From assembly GCA_035610365.1 (NCBI GenBank), contig CM069436.1:3400937-3464936 (forward strand): a DNA stretch of 64,000 nt, in the 5' to 3' direction. The position numbers were made by a program, and so were the translations under genes. How positions within the stretch are numbered: position 1 is the first letter of the stretch; each line of letters begins with the position of its first letter. A model generated the notes under the pieces. It was given only the letters and a program-made list of their open reading frames with translations. It did no database searches and was not told the origin of the DNA. Origin of the DNA: Aquatica leii. Its lineage: Eukaryota > Arthropoda > Insecta > Coleoptera > Lampyridae. This document shows, in pieces, positions 1 through 12,090 of this stretch.

Positions 1-2242
1 AGATCTTGAATTGTGATATGCGGGTTTAAAAAACAAATTAAAAAAAAACTGCTGTGTCAAAAAGTCGTCGATATGAGTTTCTTCCACTAAAAAACAAACA
101 GATCCTGAAGATCTAACAAAAGAAAAACCGACAAAAAACCCTCAAATAAAAAGAAGATTCTGATTAAAGTCGACATAAGTCGTACTACCTAAAAGGCAGA
201 GAAAAAAAATTAATAATCCAAAACCCACAATTTCAAAGTCACCAAAAAAACAAACACCAGAATGTACCAATCTAAGAAAAATCCATACCGCAATAACACA
301 AAACCAAAAGAAAGAAAAGAAATGAAGTAAAAGTAAATAAGAAAAAATAAAAAGCTTTACTTGCTAATTATGTCACATTAAAACCTAAAAGCCAAAGAAC
401 GGATTAGAATATTCCAAGAGTAATAGAAGTATAAGAAGTGACGTTCCAGTACGTCCCAAGTTCCAAACCAAGCACAACAAAACCCAATACAGCAAGAAAA
501 GTGACTGAGAAATAGAAGAAAAAGAAACGTAATTGCAGTAAACACTAGAAAGAAAAAAAATTACTAATAAAAAGCAGGAAAATGTTCAAGCAACTAACCT
601 AGATTTAGAAAAAAAGAAAAATCAAAACAGATAATTGCTCTAAAAGGAGCGATGTGGCATGCAGGTGATCAACCGATCAAAAAGAAAAAGAAGAAAAAAT
701 GAAAAATAAGATAGACAAGAAAGGAAAAAAAGTGACAGCGGAAAAAGATAAGACAAGATATAAGTGTTTGATTTGTTTTTTTTTTCGTAAAAGAAACTAA
801 AATGAGTGACTAACATTTCCATGCCTAAGCAATCACCCTAAAATGTATAGAAAAAAAAAGAAAGAGAAAGGAAAATGTATCGGTTAGTCATAGAACGAAT
901 ACTGTCCCAAATCGAAAAGTTTACTACAAGACTTTAATGCCAACGAGCGGAATAGAAAACCCAAAAGGAAAAAACTAAACCAAAATCGTAGTGACAGTCT
1001 TACTAGGGACTTACTAATCTCAAAATGTTCGACTAAACGGATGTAACTATATACAAATAGAAAAGTAGTATGTCCCAAAATAAGATGGTTAAGAAAAAAA
1101 CCGAAAAAAATTTACTAGAAACTTACAGAAAAATATAAGGAACAATTGGGAAGCATCTAAGCTACAACAGCCAGGATATCAACGATGTAATCAAAAACTA
1201 CCAAAACCAAAAAACAAAAACCAAAAAAATAGTAAAGATCAAAACTTAAAAGTCCCAAAAAGTGAACTAGCACTTACGACGCTTGTAATGCCGATGAAAA
1301 AGAAGAGAACAGTTAGAATAAGGAGACAGCAAGAATAATTTGAAGTGTCTTAAGTAGATGCAAAAGCAATAGCAGCAGTTTTTACATCCGAAGAAACAGC
1401 ACGATCTTTTTTTAGACGAGTGGAAAATTTTGTAGTAACGCTACATAGTACTTGACAATGGGTGACGTGACCTAATAGCGTGGTTCTGTTGTTAATTTAA
1501 ATATAAAGAACAGTAGCATATAAACAGCAATCTTATGTTTTATATGAGGTCAGTGGAAGTGACAGCGAAGAGCTTCCAATGTGCGCCTAACACTGCGGTG
1601 GTCACAGCTAGATGTAATGTGGTGATCCTAAATAAGTTGCTTGCGCTAGTTCGATGGAAGAAAAAACACGTACACGATTACACAAAAGACGTTTGACAAC
1701 ACACCAACGAAAGAAACGACGAGAAGAAGCGGTAACTATAGACAATAAATCTAAGTACTAAAGATCGGTAGTAGGTCTAATAATCCTAAAAACTAAAAAG
1801 AAATTAGGAGGAAGAGAAAGAAGCAGTATACACAAGTATTTGAGGTAGAAGTGGATACAAAAAAAGAAAATGTAGAAGCATTAAGAGAGCAAATAGCAAG
1901 AATAACAAAAGAGGCAGAAGTAGAAATCTTACTAGCAAAGGCTACAGATTGCTCTTGATCTTTGTCACTAGTCTTTGATATTGGGAAATTAAAAAAACTA
2001 CGAGAGTTAATGTTCGATTCTAAACGCTTGTCTAACGATACTAACTGCGAGATAGATGCAATCTTAATCAACGCTAACGAAAATTGATAAAACGGTGTTA
2101 GATTTCGACGAATTATCTTAAGCTGCATTTGCTGAGACCGGTTACAATAGCTGAAGAAAGAGGTAGAGTAGAAAAACCAATAAAAATAGAACGAATTATA
2201 ATCGCGCACACAAAATCAAGCCCCACGTCGGACGCCAAATTC
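1..2242 (-). mobile_element. Old copy of non-autonomous gypsy family (copy 1)
   Basis: The minus strand is a diverged relative of the internal part of the young element at 28472-32591. The signature box around 393-418 matches that at 29579, and the one around 938-960 matches that at 30186. The Gag tail at 1793-2209 and the integrase-region stretch at about 1660-1790 also align with the young copy. It runs off the left edge of the window. The N-terminal half of Gag (31480-31897 in the young copy) is missing, and frames are broken. A primer-binding-site-like string TGGCGTCCGACGTGGGG can be read on the minus strand just inside 2240, next to an LTR-like start TGTTACGAGA at 2243. Assignment to the family is firm; exact ends are not. 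Confidence 0.75.
1793..2209 (-). pseudogene. Degenerate Gag C-terminal fragment
   Basis: This 138-codon open stretch contains QLKIIRRNLTPFYQFSLALI, closely matching QLKIVRRNLAPLYQSHFALV of the intact Gag encoded at 30545-31897. It ends near an NTCVYC motif corresponding to NTCIHC, the start of a CCHC knuckle, in the young copy. The first 23 residues do not resemble Gag and probably come from readthrough of decayed sequence. It is a relic of Ty3/gypsy-type Gag, which packages element RNA in cytoplasmic particles. Confidence 0.7.
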
Positions 2243-2589
2243 TGTTACGAGAATTATCTCGTAACTTAAATGGCAGCAACTAACTCAGTTTGATTCAGTG
2301 ATTGAGTCGTAAATTTTGAGGTGCTAAATTATAAAGTAAGTTAAAAAGACGCCAAAACGATAAAAGATTAAGATGACAGATAACATTTAAAGCTATCCAA
2401 AGCTGAAAGAGAACAAATGATAAAAAAACACAGATTGTAACGACGGGTATATTTTATATTTTGAAGTGACAGTAATTTCCCCCAATGTAGCGGGAAATAG
2501 GCGCTTTGAGAATAAATCTTATACGGTACAAACATCAGTAACATATAACACAGTATGTAATGCTTTACATTTGGAAGCAAATAAAACTG
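2243..2589. other. LTR-like spacer between two inverted copies
   Basis: This stretch lies between the minus-oriented copy 1 and the plus-oriented copy 3. It begins TGTTACGAGA next to a PBS-like sequence, as expected for the 5' LTR of copy 1. It does not obviously match the 1299-bp LTR of the young element, so it may be another LTR subfamily or a truncated LTR. No gene is seen. Confidence 0.35.
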
Positions 2590-3478
2590 TTAAAATACTT
2601 TTTCTGGGTTTCTTTTGTTTTCAATAAGCAATGAATAACGATGTTAGATTAGCAAGTTCTCTTTTTATTTTTTTCTTATTTACGCTTACTTCTTTTCTTT
2701 CTTCTCGTTTTGCGTTATGCCTGAGATTGGTGCACTTATGTAGTGTTTGGCTTTTTGGAACTTAGTGATTGTAACTATGGATTTCTAATTTTGTTTTTCT
2801 GCATTTTAGGCAGTCGGATTTGTGTCGACTTTTTAACCAAAAGCTTTTTGCTTAAGATTTTTTGTTGTTGGTTTTGCTCTCTGAGATCTTTAGGGTCTGC
2901 TTGGTTTTTTTGGAAGAACCTCTCACCGTTTATTAACGACCTTTTGGCACAACAGTCTTAGTTTTTCTCTTTCTAAATCCGCATATTAACAGAAAAAAAT
3001 TGGTACATATTTAGATTTCTACTTAGTTTTCTTCTTTCTACTTCTTGAAATATTTTCGATTTGGGAATATATTCAGCGTGGGATTTGTATCTGCGGGCTG
3101 CGGTTTTATGGGATTTTAGGACGTTGTCTTGGACTGCGGTCTAAACTTCTCTCATTTTTATTCCACTTCTTTTTTTATTGTCGTTTGGTAATAGTACTGC
3201 TTTGACTTTTCTGCTTTGCTAGAATTTTGACTACTGTCGATTTTGCAACGAGTACTATTTTATATACCTTTTTGTCGCTTCATGCGACTTTTGGACACAT
3301 CCGATTGGTAAAAATTAGTCAACTAGAAAACCTCTTCTTGGATTGGGTGTTATTGTGATTAGGTTGGATTCGGATTTTAAGGTACTGTACTTGGCGTATG
3401 CCTAAAAATTTCTGTTCTTCATTTACGCTAGTGTCTACTTTTCAAGTTTTTATGTTGCTGGAAGAGTGAGGGAGTTTG
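2590..3478 (+). mobile_element. 3' noncoding part of the gypsy family, inverted (copy 3)
   Basis: The plus strand resembles the reverse complement of 28485-29400, the 3' noncoding end of the young element. The string CTTGGCGTATGCCTAAA at about 3390 and the G-rich run GGAAGAGTGAGGGAG at about 3461-3475 match the position and order of the PPT region there. An LTR-like TGTTATG follows at about 3478. This piece therefore faces copy 1 head-to-head. Only noncoding sequence is retained; ORFs here are chance. Confidence 0.6.
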
Positions 3479-5198
3479 TTATGTTAGAAACATTTTGGTA
3501 TAGATTTTGTGGTGCATAATTTTATTCCGAGCGTAAATGTCATTTTACTTCTATTTTTGACGTTGAGGAAGATTAACACTATGCTCAGTGATATATACAT
3601 TTTAAATATCGTGGACTATCCTCATTGTTAATGTCTAAATCAATTTCGGTTTTGATGCGTTCCTTGCGAAAGTTTCGCTAGGGTAAGAATATAGTTCTAT
3701 TTTACGATTCGATTTCATTTTCTTGTATTATTGCAGCAAGTTGGGTTACCTCCACGTGTCTGCTACCTCTAAATGTGTTACATATTTTCCCAAGTATTTC
3801 TTCCTTTGAATCCATAGATTAGAACGAGCACGGATGTAAGCATTTAACATAACCCAACTTTCAATGGTTCATTTGAAATTAAGTTTAAAGAATATTTGTG
3901 AGATAAACAATTAATTTCAAAGACTCAATAGCACACCTGCGATTTTATCAGTAAAAAAGTAAGTTGAAAGCTTAACTGATTCTGTTTATAATATTAATTG
4001 GATGAACACCCCTAAAAAGCATCATTGGTGCGTCTATTTGTTCTTTCGGAAAGTACATTTTTTAAATTGTATTTGATTCCGTTTGGTTTCTATAATTGCA
4101 CACGCGAGCCTTGCAAAGATTTTTTTATTAGAAAATGTAACACCTGAATAATCCCTATTCAAATTATTACAAAAAACGTTTACTATCAGCCAGTTCCATG
4201 ATGACATTATCTTGAGCCGGTGTAGTATCACGTGATGCATCTGGTCGATTGATAGCCAGTTTTCCAGTTTCATACAGTAAATTCAACAGCTTACGGCTCT
4301 CTAAATTAAAAAAGTAATTTTTTTTAAATGACAAGGTCACAACTAAAAATATACTGACTAAACAAGTTTAACCGTGAGTTAAGAATTGTATTAGCATCTA
4401 ATTATATGTAATAATATACTAGCTAATTACTTTAACTGTCAGGAAATTTTAAACAGAATGACTAATTTTGCTTCTTACATTTACATATATTAAATTATCT
4501 GAATTTCAGCTGGAAGTAAGACCAGTAAACTGTTTAATAGAATCACATTCTAAGTAATCTTTTTATAAAATTAATTTTACATCGGGCAATTAGGGAAAAG
4601 CATTTGAAATAATACCATGCCAATAAAAGTATTATGTTTGACTAGTGGACTAATTAATTTTATTAAATGAAATTGTTTATCTTTGAATGATAATTATTAA
4701 TTTATTTAAAGTCAATATTGAAAAATAAAACGCAAAACAAAAAATTAAATTATTTTTTATTTGAAAAATATTTGTCCAATGATGCTAATTGGCACTTTCC
4801 CGGAAATTACCCGTTAACTATATTTTTGAGTAAATATATTTATTATATATTATAAGTAGATTCTTACTGTTTTTAATTCGGTGTTCTTTAATTAATCTCA
4901 CAAACTTCAATGTGGCGTTGTTTTCTATAATTGTTTATCGATTATTCGGTATATACCTATTACGAAAACGATATATGTACGTTTATAACTGAGCTAAAAA
5001 AGTTTTCAATACGTAAAATATAAATATGAAAGTGAAACGTAAAAATGTAATGCATTTTGTTTATTTACTTGGAAGAATAAATTGAGTTTTTATTTAGACT
5101 GTGACTACGTTTTTCAATTTCTGCCTGGACTTGCTCATTTTCACTGCCTATGGCTACAGTTTTATTATTAAAAAAACGGCTTACATGTGTTTTTCTAG
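3479..5198. other. AT-rich interval, possible LTR remnant then MMP-A upstream region
   Basis: The first few hundred bases may be the LTR that should follow copy 3, but no far end was found. Nothing else is recognisable until just before MMP copy A. There AAAAAAGTTTTCAAT (about 4995-5010) resembles a string about 90 bp upstream of the MMP-B start codon (about 15086), suggesting that duplicated promoter sequence survives. No exon with a PRCG cysteine switch was found here. Confidence 0.4.
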
Positions 5199-5825
5199 CA
5201 TTGGCAGGTATAGTTCACAATTGCCAGAACGTTATGTTGACGATAATATAGCACTTGCTTTCGAAATATGGGCTAAACATGCTTTTTTAAGCTTTACCCA
5301 AGTTTCCGTGAGTAATACGGAAGCTCATGTTCGATTTGATTTTGTGTCAAAGGATCATGGTGATGGGTAAGTAAAAATTACGTTAAATCTTTTTTTTTAA
5401 ATTAATAGTGGTGATACCCTAGATTACTTTTTGATGGACCTGGCGGTATATTAGCTCATGCACTTGATATTAACTCTCGTGGAGGCAAAATACATTTTGA
5501 CGATGAAGAAACATGGTATGATCCAAAGAGATGGGACATTCAATTTACAGGTAAACAAAACTTAGATTAATATCACAAATCCATTTTGTTGTTTATAGTC
5601 GTTGACTTTTTTTCGGTGACTATTCATGAAATTGGACACGTTTTGGGACTTGAGCATTCACGTGTATCTCAGTCAGTTATGTATCCCATTTATAGGTTTG
5701 TTAACAAAAGCCAAGGTTTATACCAGGACGACATCGATGGCATTACATATATTTATCGTGAGTTTATATATTTTTTAAATAATTACAATAACTCGCTTAA
5801 TTTAGGTAGAAGCAGAATGGATTGA
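5199..5825 (+). pseudogene. MMP copy A: catalytic-domain exons only
   Basis: Four exons align with exons 5-8 of copies B and C: 5199-5366, 5423-5550, 5599-5757 and 5806-5825, each with AG/GT boundaries and the same phases. They encode the S1-side segment FDGPGG, the zinc site HEIGHVLGLEHS (HExxHxxGxxH) and the Met-turn SVMYPIY. The gene ends RSRMD-stop, with AATAAA signals at 5867-5876. Exons 1-4 (signal peptide, propeptide, cysteine switch) were not found upstream. The exons themselves are open, so this is either a recently decapitated copy or a gene using an unrecognised 5' exon. An in-frame ATG at 5186, inside former intron 4 sequence, could start a propeptide-free protein. I favour a pseudogene or partial gene, but the intact frames keep this open. 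Confidence 0.7.
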
Positions 5826-6899
5826 TGCAGTTACTCATAAACGCACGAAAACAAGATTAAAAAAATAATAAAATAAAAATTTTAATTGTCAAGTTATACA
5901 GTCCATTTATATACATTATGGTCCGGATGTTAGATGCCAAATTAGCATTAATAGATTTTTAATTAAATTTCCATTCATAGTTTGTGTTGTTCGTATAGCA
6001 ACATATTAACATTTCAGTTCTACGACTTAGATAGTTGAGTGCATGACTTTTGTGATAAAGGAAATACGTGCAATGATAACATGGATACTTAATGTGGTCG
6101 TGTTCAATTTATTGTATAGTTTTGTTCAATTTGTTAAATTTAAAATACTAGGTAGGTGATAAAGTTGACATTTTCATTTCTGAAATTAGCATGCTGATTA
6201 ATTAGTATTTTGTACCGTGTTAACTTTAATAATGATAATGATTTCAAAAGCAAAGAAACAATTAAATATTTTAAAGGCTAAACACAATACGTTATTTACA
6301 CGTTTACAACTAACTTATGACTCTAGTAGTTTCACTTAACTCGAATAAAATTGTAATAAAATCTTTTGCATTAAAAGCAAATTGTAAATATTTGAAGTAA
6401 TTTTGTTTTCTAATAAAAGCTGCAGGTGGCTGGACCCCGAAGATAGACAATAATCCCAGTCTTAAACGGGGTATAAAACTTACTCGATGAAGCGATGACA
6501 GTTTGTATAATTATAGTATTTATGTTTTAACCCTAAATACATAACTTTACAATCCCAATCTTTTAACTCTAGATATAATTTCTTCTGGAATCCCTACGTC
6601 ATTATTACTGACTTAATAACAACCGCGTTCTCTTTTATAAGCTAATACACGTTCCGACAAAGAAAGTGTAAAAAAATCACATAAGATCAAAATGCAACAA
6701 ACAGAAATGCAAAAGGTACAAAGTTAAAACGTAATCAAACATGAGCCACCAAAAACTTGTCTTCACCAGAAACGCAAAATTATCAAATGATAACGAAATA
6801 CAAATTACTAAAACAAACAAGCGTACTGAAATTAAGTAATAATGACTGTCCCGAAGTAATAAATTATAATGCAATCTAAATTTTATTAACACAAAGGAA
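5826..6899. other. AT-rich intergenic interval
   Basis: This follows the polyadenylation signals of MMP copy A. No coding sequence or bounded repeat is recognised. The short minus-strand frame at 6677-6892 has no recognisable motif and is probably chance. Confidence 0.4.
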
Positions 6900-7580
6900 A
6901 TGCAAAATCAGAGAAAACCGACAAATGGTTGTTTTAACAACGTAAACCAACGTTAATTAAAAACAAAAATACTGAAGTCACGCGCCTTACAAAACTAATA
7001 TCTGCATGTAAATTGACTCTTTCGAAGCAATCAGAAATGATTGACTTAGCAGAATTTAAGCGACTTTTCGTAAAACCATAATTTTTCGTCGCGTAACGCA
7101 GCAAACTGTTAACATTGCCGGTGCCTTAAAAGGCGTACGAACAGTTACCGCAAAACTTTCCAGCACCTCTGCTACAGGCTCAACTTCTTTTTCTTATGCA
7201 TGTTTAGTTAGAGTCACTTTAGTTTATTACATTTTTTTTTAAATAACACGTTTAATTTCCGTTTTAGCAGATCCTTTTTTTACCGACTTAGTATTAATCT
7301 AAAAGCGAGGATAAACCGTAATGCAGGTGCCTTACGGAACCACGTACTCTTATAGCACGCACAGATACTTAACCCATTCTGATGGTCTTGTAAAACTATC
7401 CTATCTACTCGCAACATTTTCTTACTGAATGTATCCTTTTTGTGGCAAACTTGTACCAAGCAAATTTGGGTGGTATGGTGGGTCTACATTCTCTTCCCCC
7501 TCTGAATCTTCTTTCTTTTTCTTCATATAGCAAACAAATCTTTCAACTTTAGTTCAAGCAAAAAGACTTTAATTCGTTTA

Positions 7581-8830
7581 GTGAGCAATCAGACAAAGTC
7601 CGCAAGGTTAAAAGTGGGCGATGACTCACAGGCTATAAGTTCAACCGTTTTGGCAATAAGCTCCTGTGTACAGCTAAAAAAGTATCAAGCAACAGCCACT
7701 CTACGAGCGTCGCGCTCTACCCTTTCTATTCCTTCTACTTCTTCCGTCATGGAAGTTTTATCTGCCTTTATCAAGCGCCGTCGTAAAGACTACTATGATA
7801 CCCTTGATAATACCAACACCCTGGCTGACAGCTTTGAAGAATCGTTCAACTTCGATATCCTCCGTCTTAAAAGGTAATTTCTGATTGCAAAATTACCTTT
7901 TCCAGACAATTAGAAATGATTGACATTGTCAGCAGGATTCAAGCGACCTTGCAAAAATCAATAATATCATATCGCGTTTCGCCGAAAACTGCTGGTATCG
8001 CTCTTGCGGGCATTTAGACAACTTTGCAATCACTGTCAAGCTTTCCACCACTGTTGTTGCACCTTCTGCCCAACTATTTTATGCCCAAGTGGCAGATTCT
8101 AAAATAGTTGAAAAAGCCAAAGCACTTACAAGTAAATTAATCGCATTATTTCTAAACCAAATTCTTTTTTAAACACCGCTGATAAGACAAAGACAGTTCT
8201 CAAAGAAGTTTTAGATTCCCAAGTTACCAAGACGGGCAAAAGCTCTATTTGACTAGAATCCGAGAAAAAGGACCTTCCATAAATATCTGCGGTCATCCAC
8301 GATAATATCTTGTGTTGTGGTTAAGTTCCAAGACTAATCGTTTTCTCGAATTTCTATCCCGGACGTTACTTCAAACTTTTTCGCTAAGCAGGTAAAAGAA
8401 GCTATCATCTCGCAGAACTTTCACGACGCTTCCGATAAAGTACTTCATTTTGCCGATGAACACCTCACAGTTCAGTTGCGCTTTGGTCTTAGAGACAAAT
8501 CAAATTGACATTGAATTTTTGAGGACTATCCGGAAGTTTGACGATAGCATTTGACATCGCGTCGTGTGTACGTCGCTTCGTACGCGTGCTGGGTCAATGA
8601 CCATATTCGAGTTACATGTTGTTTCCACTGTCAGTGAGGGGTTTTCCACGATTTGTAATAGAGCCATTGTGCTGAAAAGCACAAGACAAATACAAGCCCC
8701 AACGAGCGCAAACTGCGTTTGTTTTAGTTATAAAGAATACGTCGTCAAGCATAAAGCGATTTGTAACACCTGCCCAGCGTACCTAAAAAAGCTGGACGCC
8801 AAAATATCCAACACCGATTATGAACTTTGA
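7581..8830 (+). pseudogene. LINE ORF1 (Gag-like) remnants
   Basis: Open pieces at 7581-7877 and 8564-8830 belong to a decayed nucleic-acid-binding ORF1. The second has Cys/His-rich spacing (CVCFSYKEYVVKHKAICNTC) resembling a zinc-knuckle region. A segment starting near 7890 (AGACAATTAGAAATGATTGAC) is similar to one near 7028, and both run into Ser/Thr-rich coding-like stretches. This suggests an internal duplication or two overlapping copies of ORF1. No intact protein remains. Confidence 0.5.
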
Positions 8831-8899
8831 AGACACTAAAATAACTTTGAGGTTTGCTTTGAGGTGAATTTTCGCAACGCTCGTGTTGCTACCTTCAAA

Positions 8900-9614
8900 A
8901 CAATGAGTTTCTCCTTCGACCATAATATTGACATTCTACTGACTCAAGAACCATACGTGTTTAGTTCAGGTTTAGGGTACAAGCGGTATTACTCGGCTAT
9001 TGTTTTCAATAGTTAAGCCCGTCGGAGCCACTTAACACCTTCTTGGAAATTGCTGGCGTTTATTAAGCCTTCCAGTGAGAATGTTTATATTCATCTCCAA
9101 CACTTAGATAACATTTTAGATGAACTAAGAAGCATTCCTATTATCATAGCAGGTGACTTCATATCAAAATCGCCGCTTTTGCACTTCCCGGTGACCGACA
9201 AACGAAGTGTAGAGAATCTCGTGACCTCTGTGTTGTCAGCAAACCCCATCAACTTATCACTTTCGCTAGACATTTAGGTTCAACAAATATAAATGTAACT
9301 TTAGCGTCCCCATGTTTATTCAGGAAAAAAACTTAGAAAAGGACTACCATGGTCTATTCTAACCGTCAATGCATCTAACCTTGTAAAGATCCCTAAAAAA
9401 ATCTTCAATTTCAAACGCATAGATCCCGTTCGTCTGAATAATGTTATAGTTGAATTCTTTCTTATCTTCCACGTGGTGCATTTTGCCACGATTCCAAATT
9501 TGTAGGCGCTATCAATGATAAGTTGACCAAGATAATTCTTGCAAATATAAGATGCAGAGCCGGTGTACCGTGGTGGAGTCTCAAGCTAGAAAAGTTAAAG
9601 CGAACGGTGCGTTG
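8900..9614 (+). pseudogene. LINE APE endonuclease remnant
   Basis: Translation gives N-terminal-like LLTQEPYVF and later NILDELRSIPIIIAGDFISKS. The AGDF motif is the conserved (G)DFN region of apurinic endonuclease domains that nick target DNA for LINE insertion. The catalytic SDH end was not recovered. Frames change several times, and the remnant stops at the solo LTR boundary. Confidence 0.55.
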
Positions 9615-10911
9615 TGCTACAATTTTCTAGTAATTTACAAATCCTGCACGGCCAACTCACTGTAGGATTGAAACAATGCTTGTCGGAGAGAGGGGAGATT
9701 CAAGTGATATTATTTTAATGGGCGCCAGATCTCTTTTTGCAGATATAGCTCCTGCTAGATCAGCACAAGAAGCTCGAAACTTGTATAAAATTTTTAAGGT
9801 TCGTAAAGCTAGAGGAAACGAAGAAAGAAACCAAATCGTTAACAACAATTGTACTTTAATTAATATTAGAAGGAATACGTAGATTAAAATTTGAATCAAT
9901 AACAAATAGAGATAATTTGATAGCATCACAATAAATAAATTTACCTCGACTACAAATATACGCAGGTACTACAACTTCAGAACTATCGGCAACTTACAAT
10001 ACACTTAAATCAAGAGTGTAACAACCAGGACATACAAAAATCTTTGTAAGTAAATTACATTAATAATAATAATAATTGAGAGTTGACGTATCAGCATGCG
10101 ATAACAATATAACTTAAATTAATTGAGTAATAATAATAACAAGCAAATCATTTTCAACGTTTCGACACGAGTAATTAAAATGATTTATGAGCAACACCGT
10201 AGCGACAACAAATAGTTATGTTCAAAAATTGACTTAACAAGATTCAGGTATACTTTCAGAAAACGTTTTCTTACTGGCTTCCTATAATCAAACTATCTGA
10301 AAATAATCGTGTCTACCTGGTGACTCACAAACTCTACAACAGGTAAAAAGAAACAATTATAAAAAGTAAGGGAACCAAAACGTATCGTATGCTGTTACAC
10401 ATGCCCTTTCGTCCAAGGTGGTATTAGTTATCAATCGCCTCCGAATGGAAACAGTAATCGTATCTGGTACATATGCACTTTTGTACAAGGTGGTATTATG
10501 TAATCGTCAATTGTCTCCGAATAGAAATTCAATTGTATCTGCCCTTGTATCGCAGAGTGCATAGATCCAATGTTTTCTATTACAACTTTGTCAACGTAGA
10601 TTTTAAACTTGTACAGACAAGGAAACCCAGATTTGGGAGATAGCACATAGCGCCTGCGTTGACTAAATTAATTAATTATAGATATTTTCATGATACATCG
10701 TGTCACAACACGTGGATGTTTTAAGAAAACAATTTTAATTTACGCAGGCATCAGGTTATGTAGCGTACGACGTCAAAGTAAAAATGAGTGCTTTCGTTTT
10801 CTCGACCGGAAGGGACCAACAATGCCCGATAGATGGCGTCGAGAAATGGACAAGTAACTTTAATTCAAACAATATACAGGGTAGTGCATATTTAAATTTA
10901 TGCACGTAACA
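9615..10911 (-). repeat. Solo LTR of the non-autonomous gypsy family
   Basis: This 1297-bp block aligns end to end with the 1299-bp LTRs at 27173 and 32592. It shares CTGCACGGCCAACTC near the left end, GGGCGCCAGA further in, and the right terminus ATTTAAATTTATGCACGTAACA. It begins TGCTAC (mutated from TGTTAC) and ends GTAACA. The flanking bases GTTG (9611-9614) and GTTG (10912-10915) form a 4-bp target-site duplication, so this is an insertion that lost its interior by LTR-LTR recombination. It is strongly diverged from the young LTRs. Its orientation matches the young element, which reads on the minus strand. Confidence 0.88.
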
Positions 10912-11700
10912 GTTGTTTGCATAAACACTGCCAAAAAACTTCTGCAGACGTAAACCAATAATTGCTCACAAAAAAAACTTGGAGACGAGTTTGTAGGGGT
11001 TAGTTTATAGGTAATCCTCTCAGAAGTTCCTATCGATGCAACCGTGTTGCAATGTCAAAGACGGTAACAGATACACCATTTCAGAACAAGACACAATCAA
11101 ATCAATAGTAGCCACTTTATTTCCAGACGACGATTTCTCGACGAACTATCTCTATCATGCTTAAATAAAATCTCGATCTTTTTTGCATAGTAATTCCCAA
11201 CAGGACCCGGTGTCATCAGCGACGATTTGGCTGTGGTGGCTAACAAAATCTCTAAGAATAAAGCTCCTCGACTTAACGGAATCCACTGTAACTTTTTGCG
11301 AACGGTTATTCTAGATTTTCTTTCATCCAGGATCGTTGATTTGTTCAACTCTTGCATAAAATGCGGTTATTTTTTTACCAGCTGGAAAACTGGTAAATAA
11401 TCATTATTCTCAAGAACGGAAAAAAGGATCTCGCCAACCCAAACTCGCATCGTCCGATAACATCGGAACTAGGAAAACTTTATGAAAAGAAACTTTTTAA
11501 AAAGACGACACGACGATATTTTGCCAAATATTTTATTTTATCCTATTCGATACGACAAAACGATATTACCAGCGGTAGTAATGTAATCTCAGATGATAAG
11601 CTATTACAACAAAAAAAGCGGGACGAGGACAAACAAAAAGAAATCAGAAAAAATACAATGGAAGGGAAGAAAAGAAAGAACAAAATCCAGTGAAACATAT
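10912..11700 (+). pseudogene. LINE reverse-transcriptase remnant
   Basis: Frames on the plus strand give VANKISKNKAPRLNGIH, then CIKCGYFFTSWKTGK, then LKNGKKDLANPNSHRPI. These are the conserved N-terminal RT blocks of Jockey-group LINEs (KAPG.DGI, P..WK, YRPISLL). The catalytic YADD box is absent, so only the 5' part of RT remains. It resumes the LINE interrupted at 9614. Confidence 0.6.
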
Positions 11701-11890
11701 AAAAAGTAAACACTTATCATCTGCAGACACCAATATCCTCTAATACAGGGAATCCGATGATTATGACTTAAGAGCAGAATTCATTGAACAGGATGAAACG
11801 ATAACAAATAATTATTTTCGGATTTTGAACCGCGTTCCATATTTACACTTTTCACAAAATTTATAAAACTTTGAAAAATTTACAATGTTT

Positions 11891-11924
11891 GACGTTTCGA
11901 CAGTCATGTCGCTGTCTTCTTTAG
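11891..11924 (-). ncRNA. Hammerhead-like motif, left arm, core mutated
   Basis: This is the mirror copy of the motif at 14373-14406. On the minus strand it reads CTAAAGA, stem II GACAG/CTGTC, GAAA, CGTC. The core CTGANGA has become CTAAAGA, losing the invariant G, so this copy is predicted inactive. Confidence 0.4.
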
Positions 11925-12090
11925 AAAAAAACTGAAACTGAAGATATAGGATCTTGACAAACCTTTATATTACGCGGTTCGGGTCAATGGTTCGTGACAG
12001 TTCCGATTCATTAGTTTTCCGGAACATGTTTTTCCATATTGGCGCTAGATTGATTCCATTATCTCTATTAAAATTGTCGTACTTTTGGAT

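Larger units (their letters stand above)
6900..11700 (+). mobile_element. Dead Jockey-like LINE, split by a solo LTR
   Basis: Decayed plus-strand fragments occur in the order expected of a non-LTR retrotransposon. Gag-like ORF1 remains lie at about 7000-8830. APE endonuclease remains lie at about 8900-9270, with LLTQEPYVFSSGLGYKRY and then IIIAGDF. RT remains follow at about 11200-11500, with ISKNKAPRLNGI and then HRPITSELGKLYEK. Stops and frameshifts are frequent. The solo LTR at 9615-10911 interrupts it between the endonuclease and RT parts. The ends are not defined. Confidence 0.65.

Noticed and set aside
640..1078. Hydrophobic minus-strand frames resembling membrane proteins
   Set aside because: They lie in the A-rich 3' noncoding region of the old gypsy copy and match similar chance frames at 29820-30403; Phe/Leu/Ser richness comes from base composition.
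10431..11357. Minus-strand frames in and after the solo LTR
   Set aside because: The first is within an LTR and the second is opposite RT motifs readable on the plus strand.
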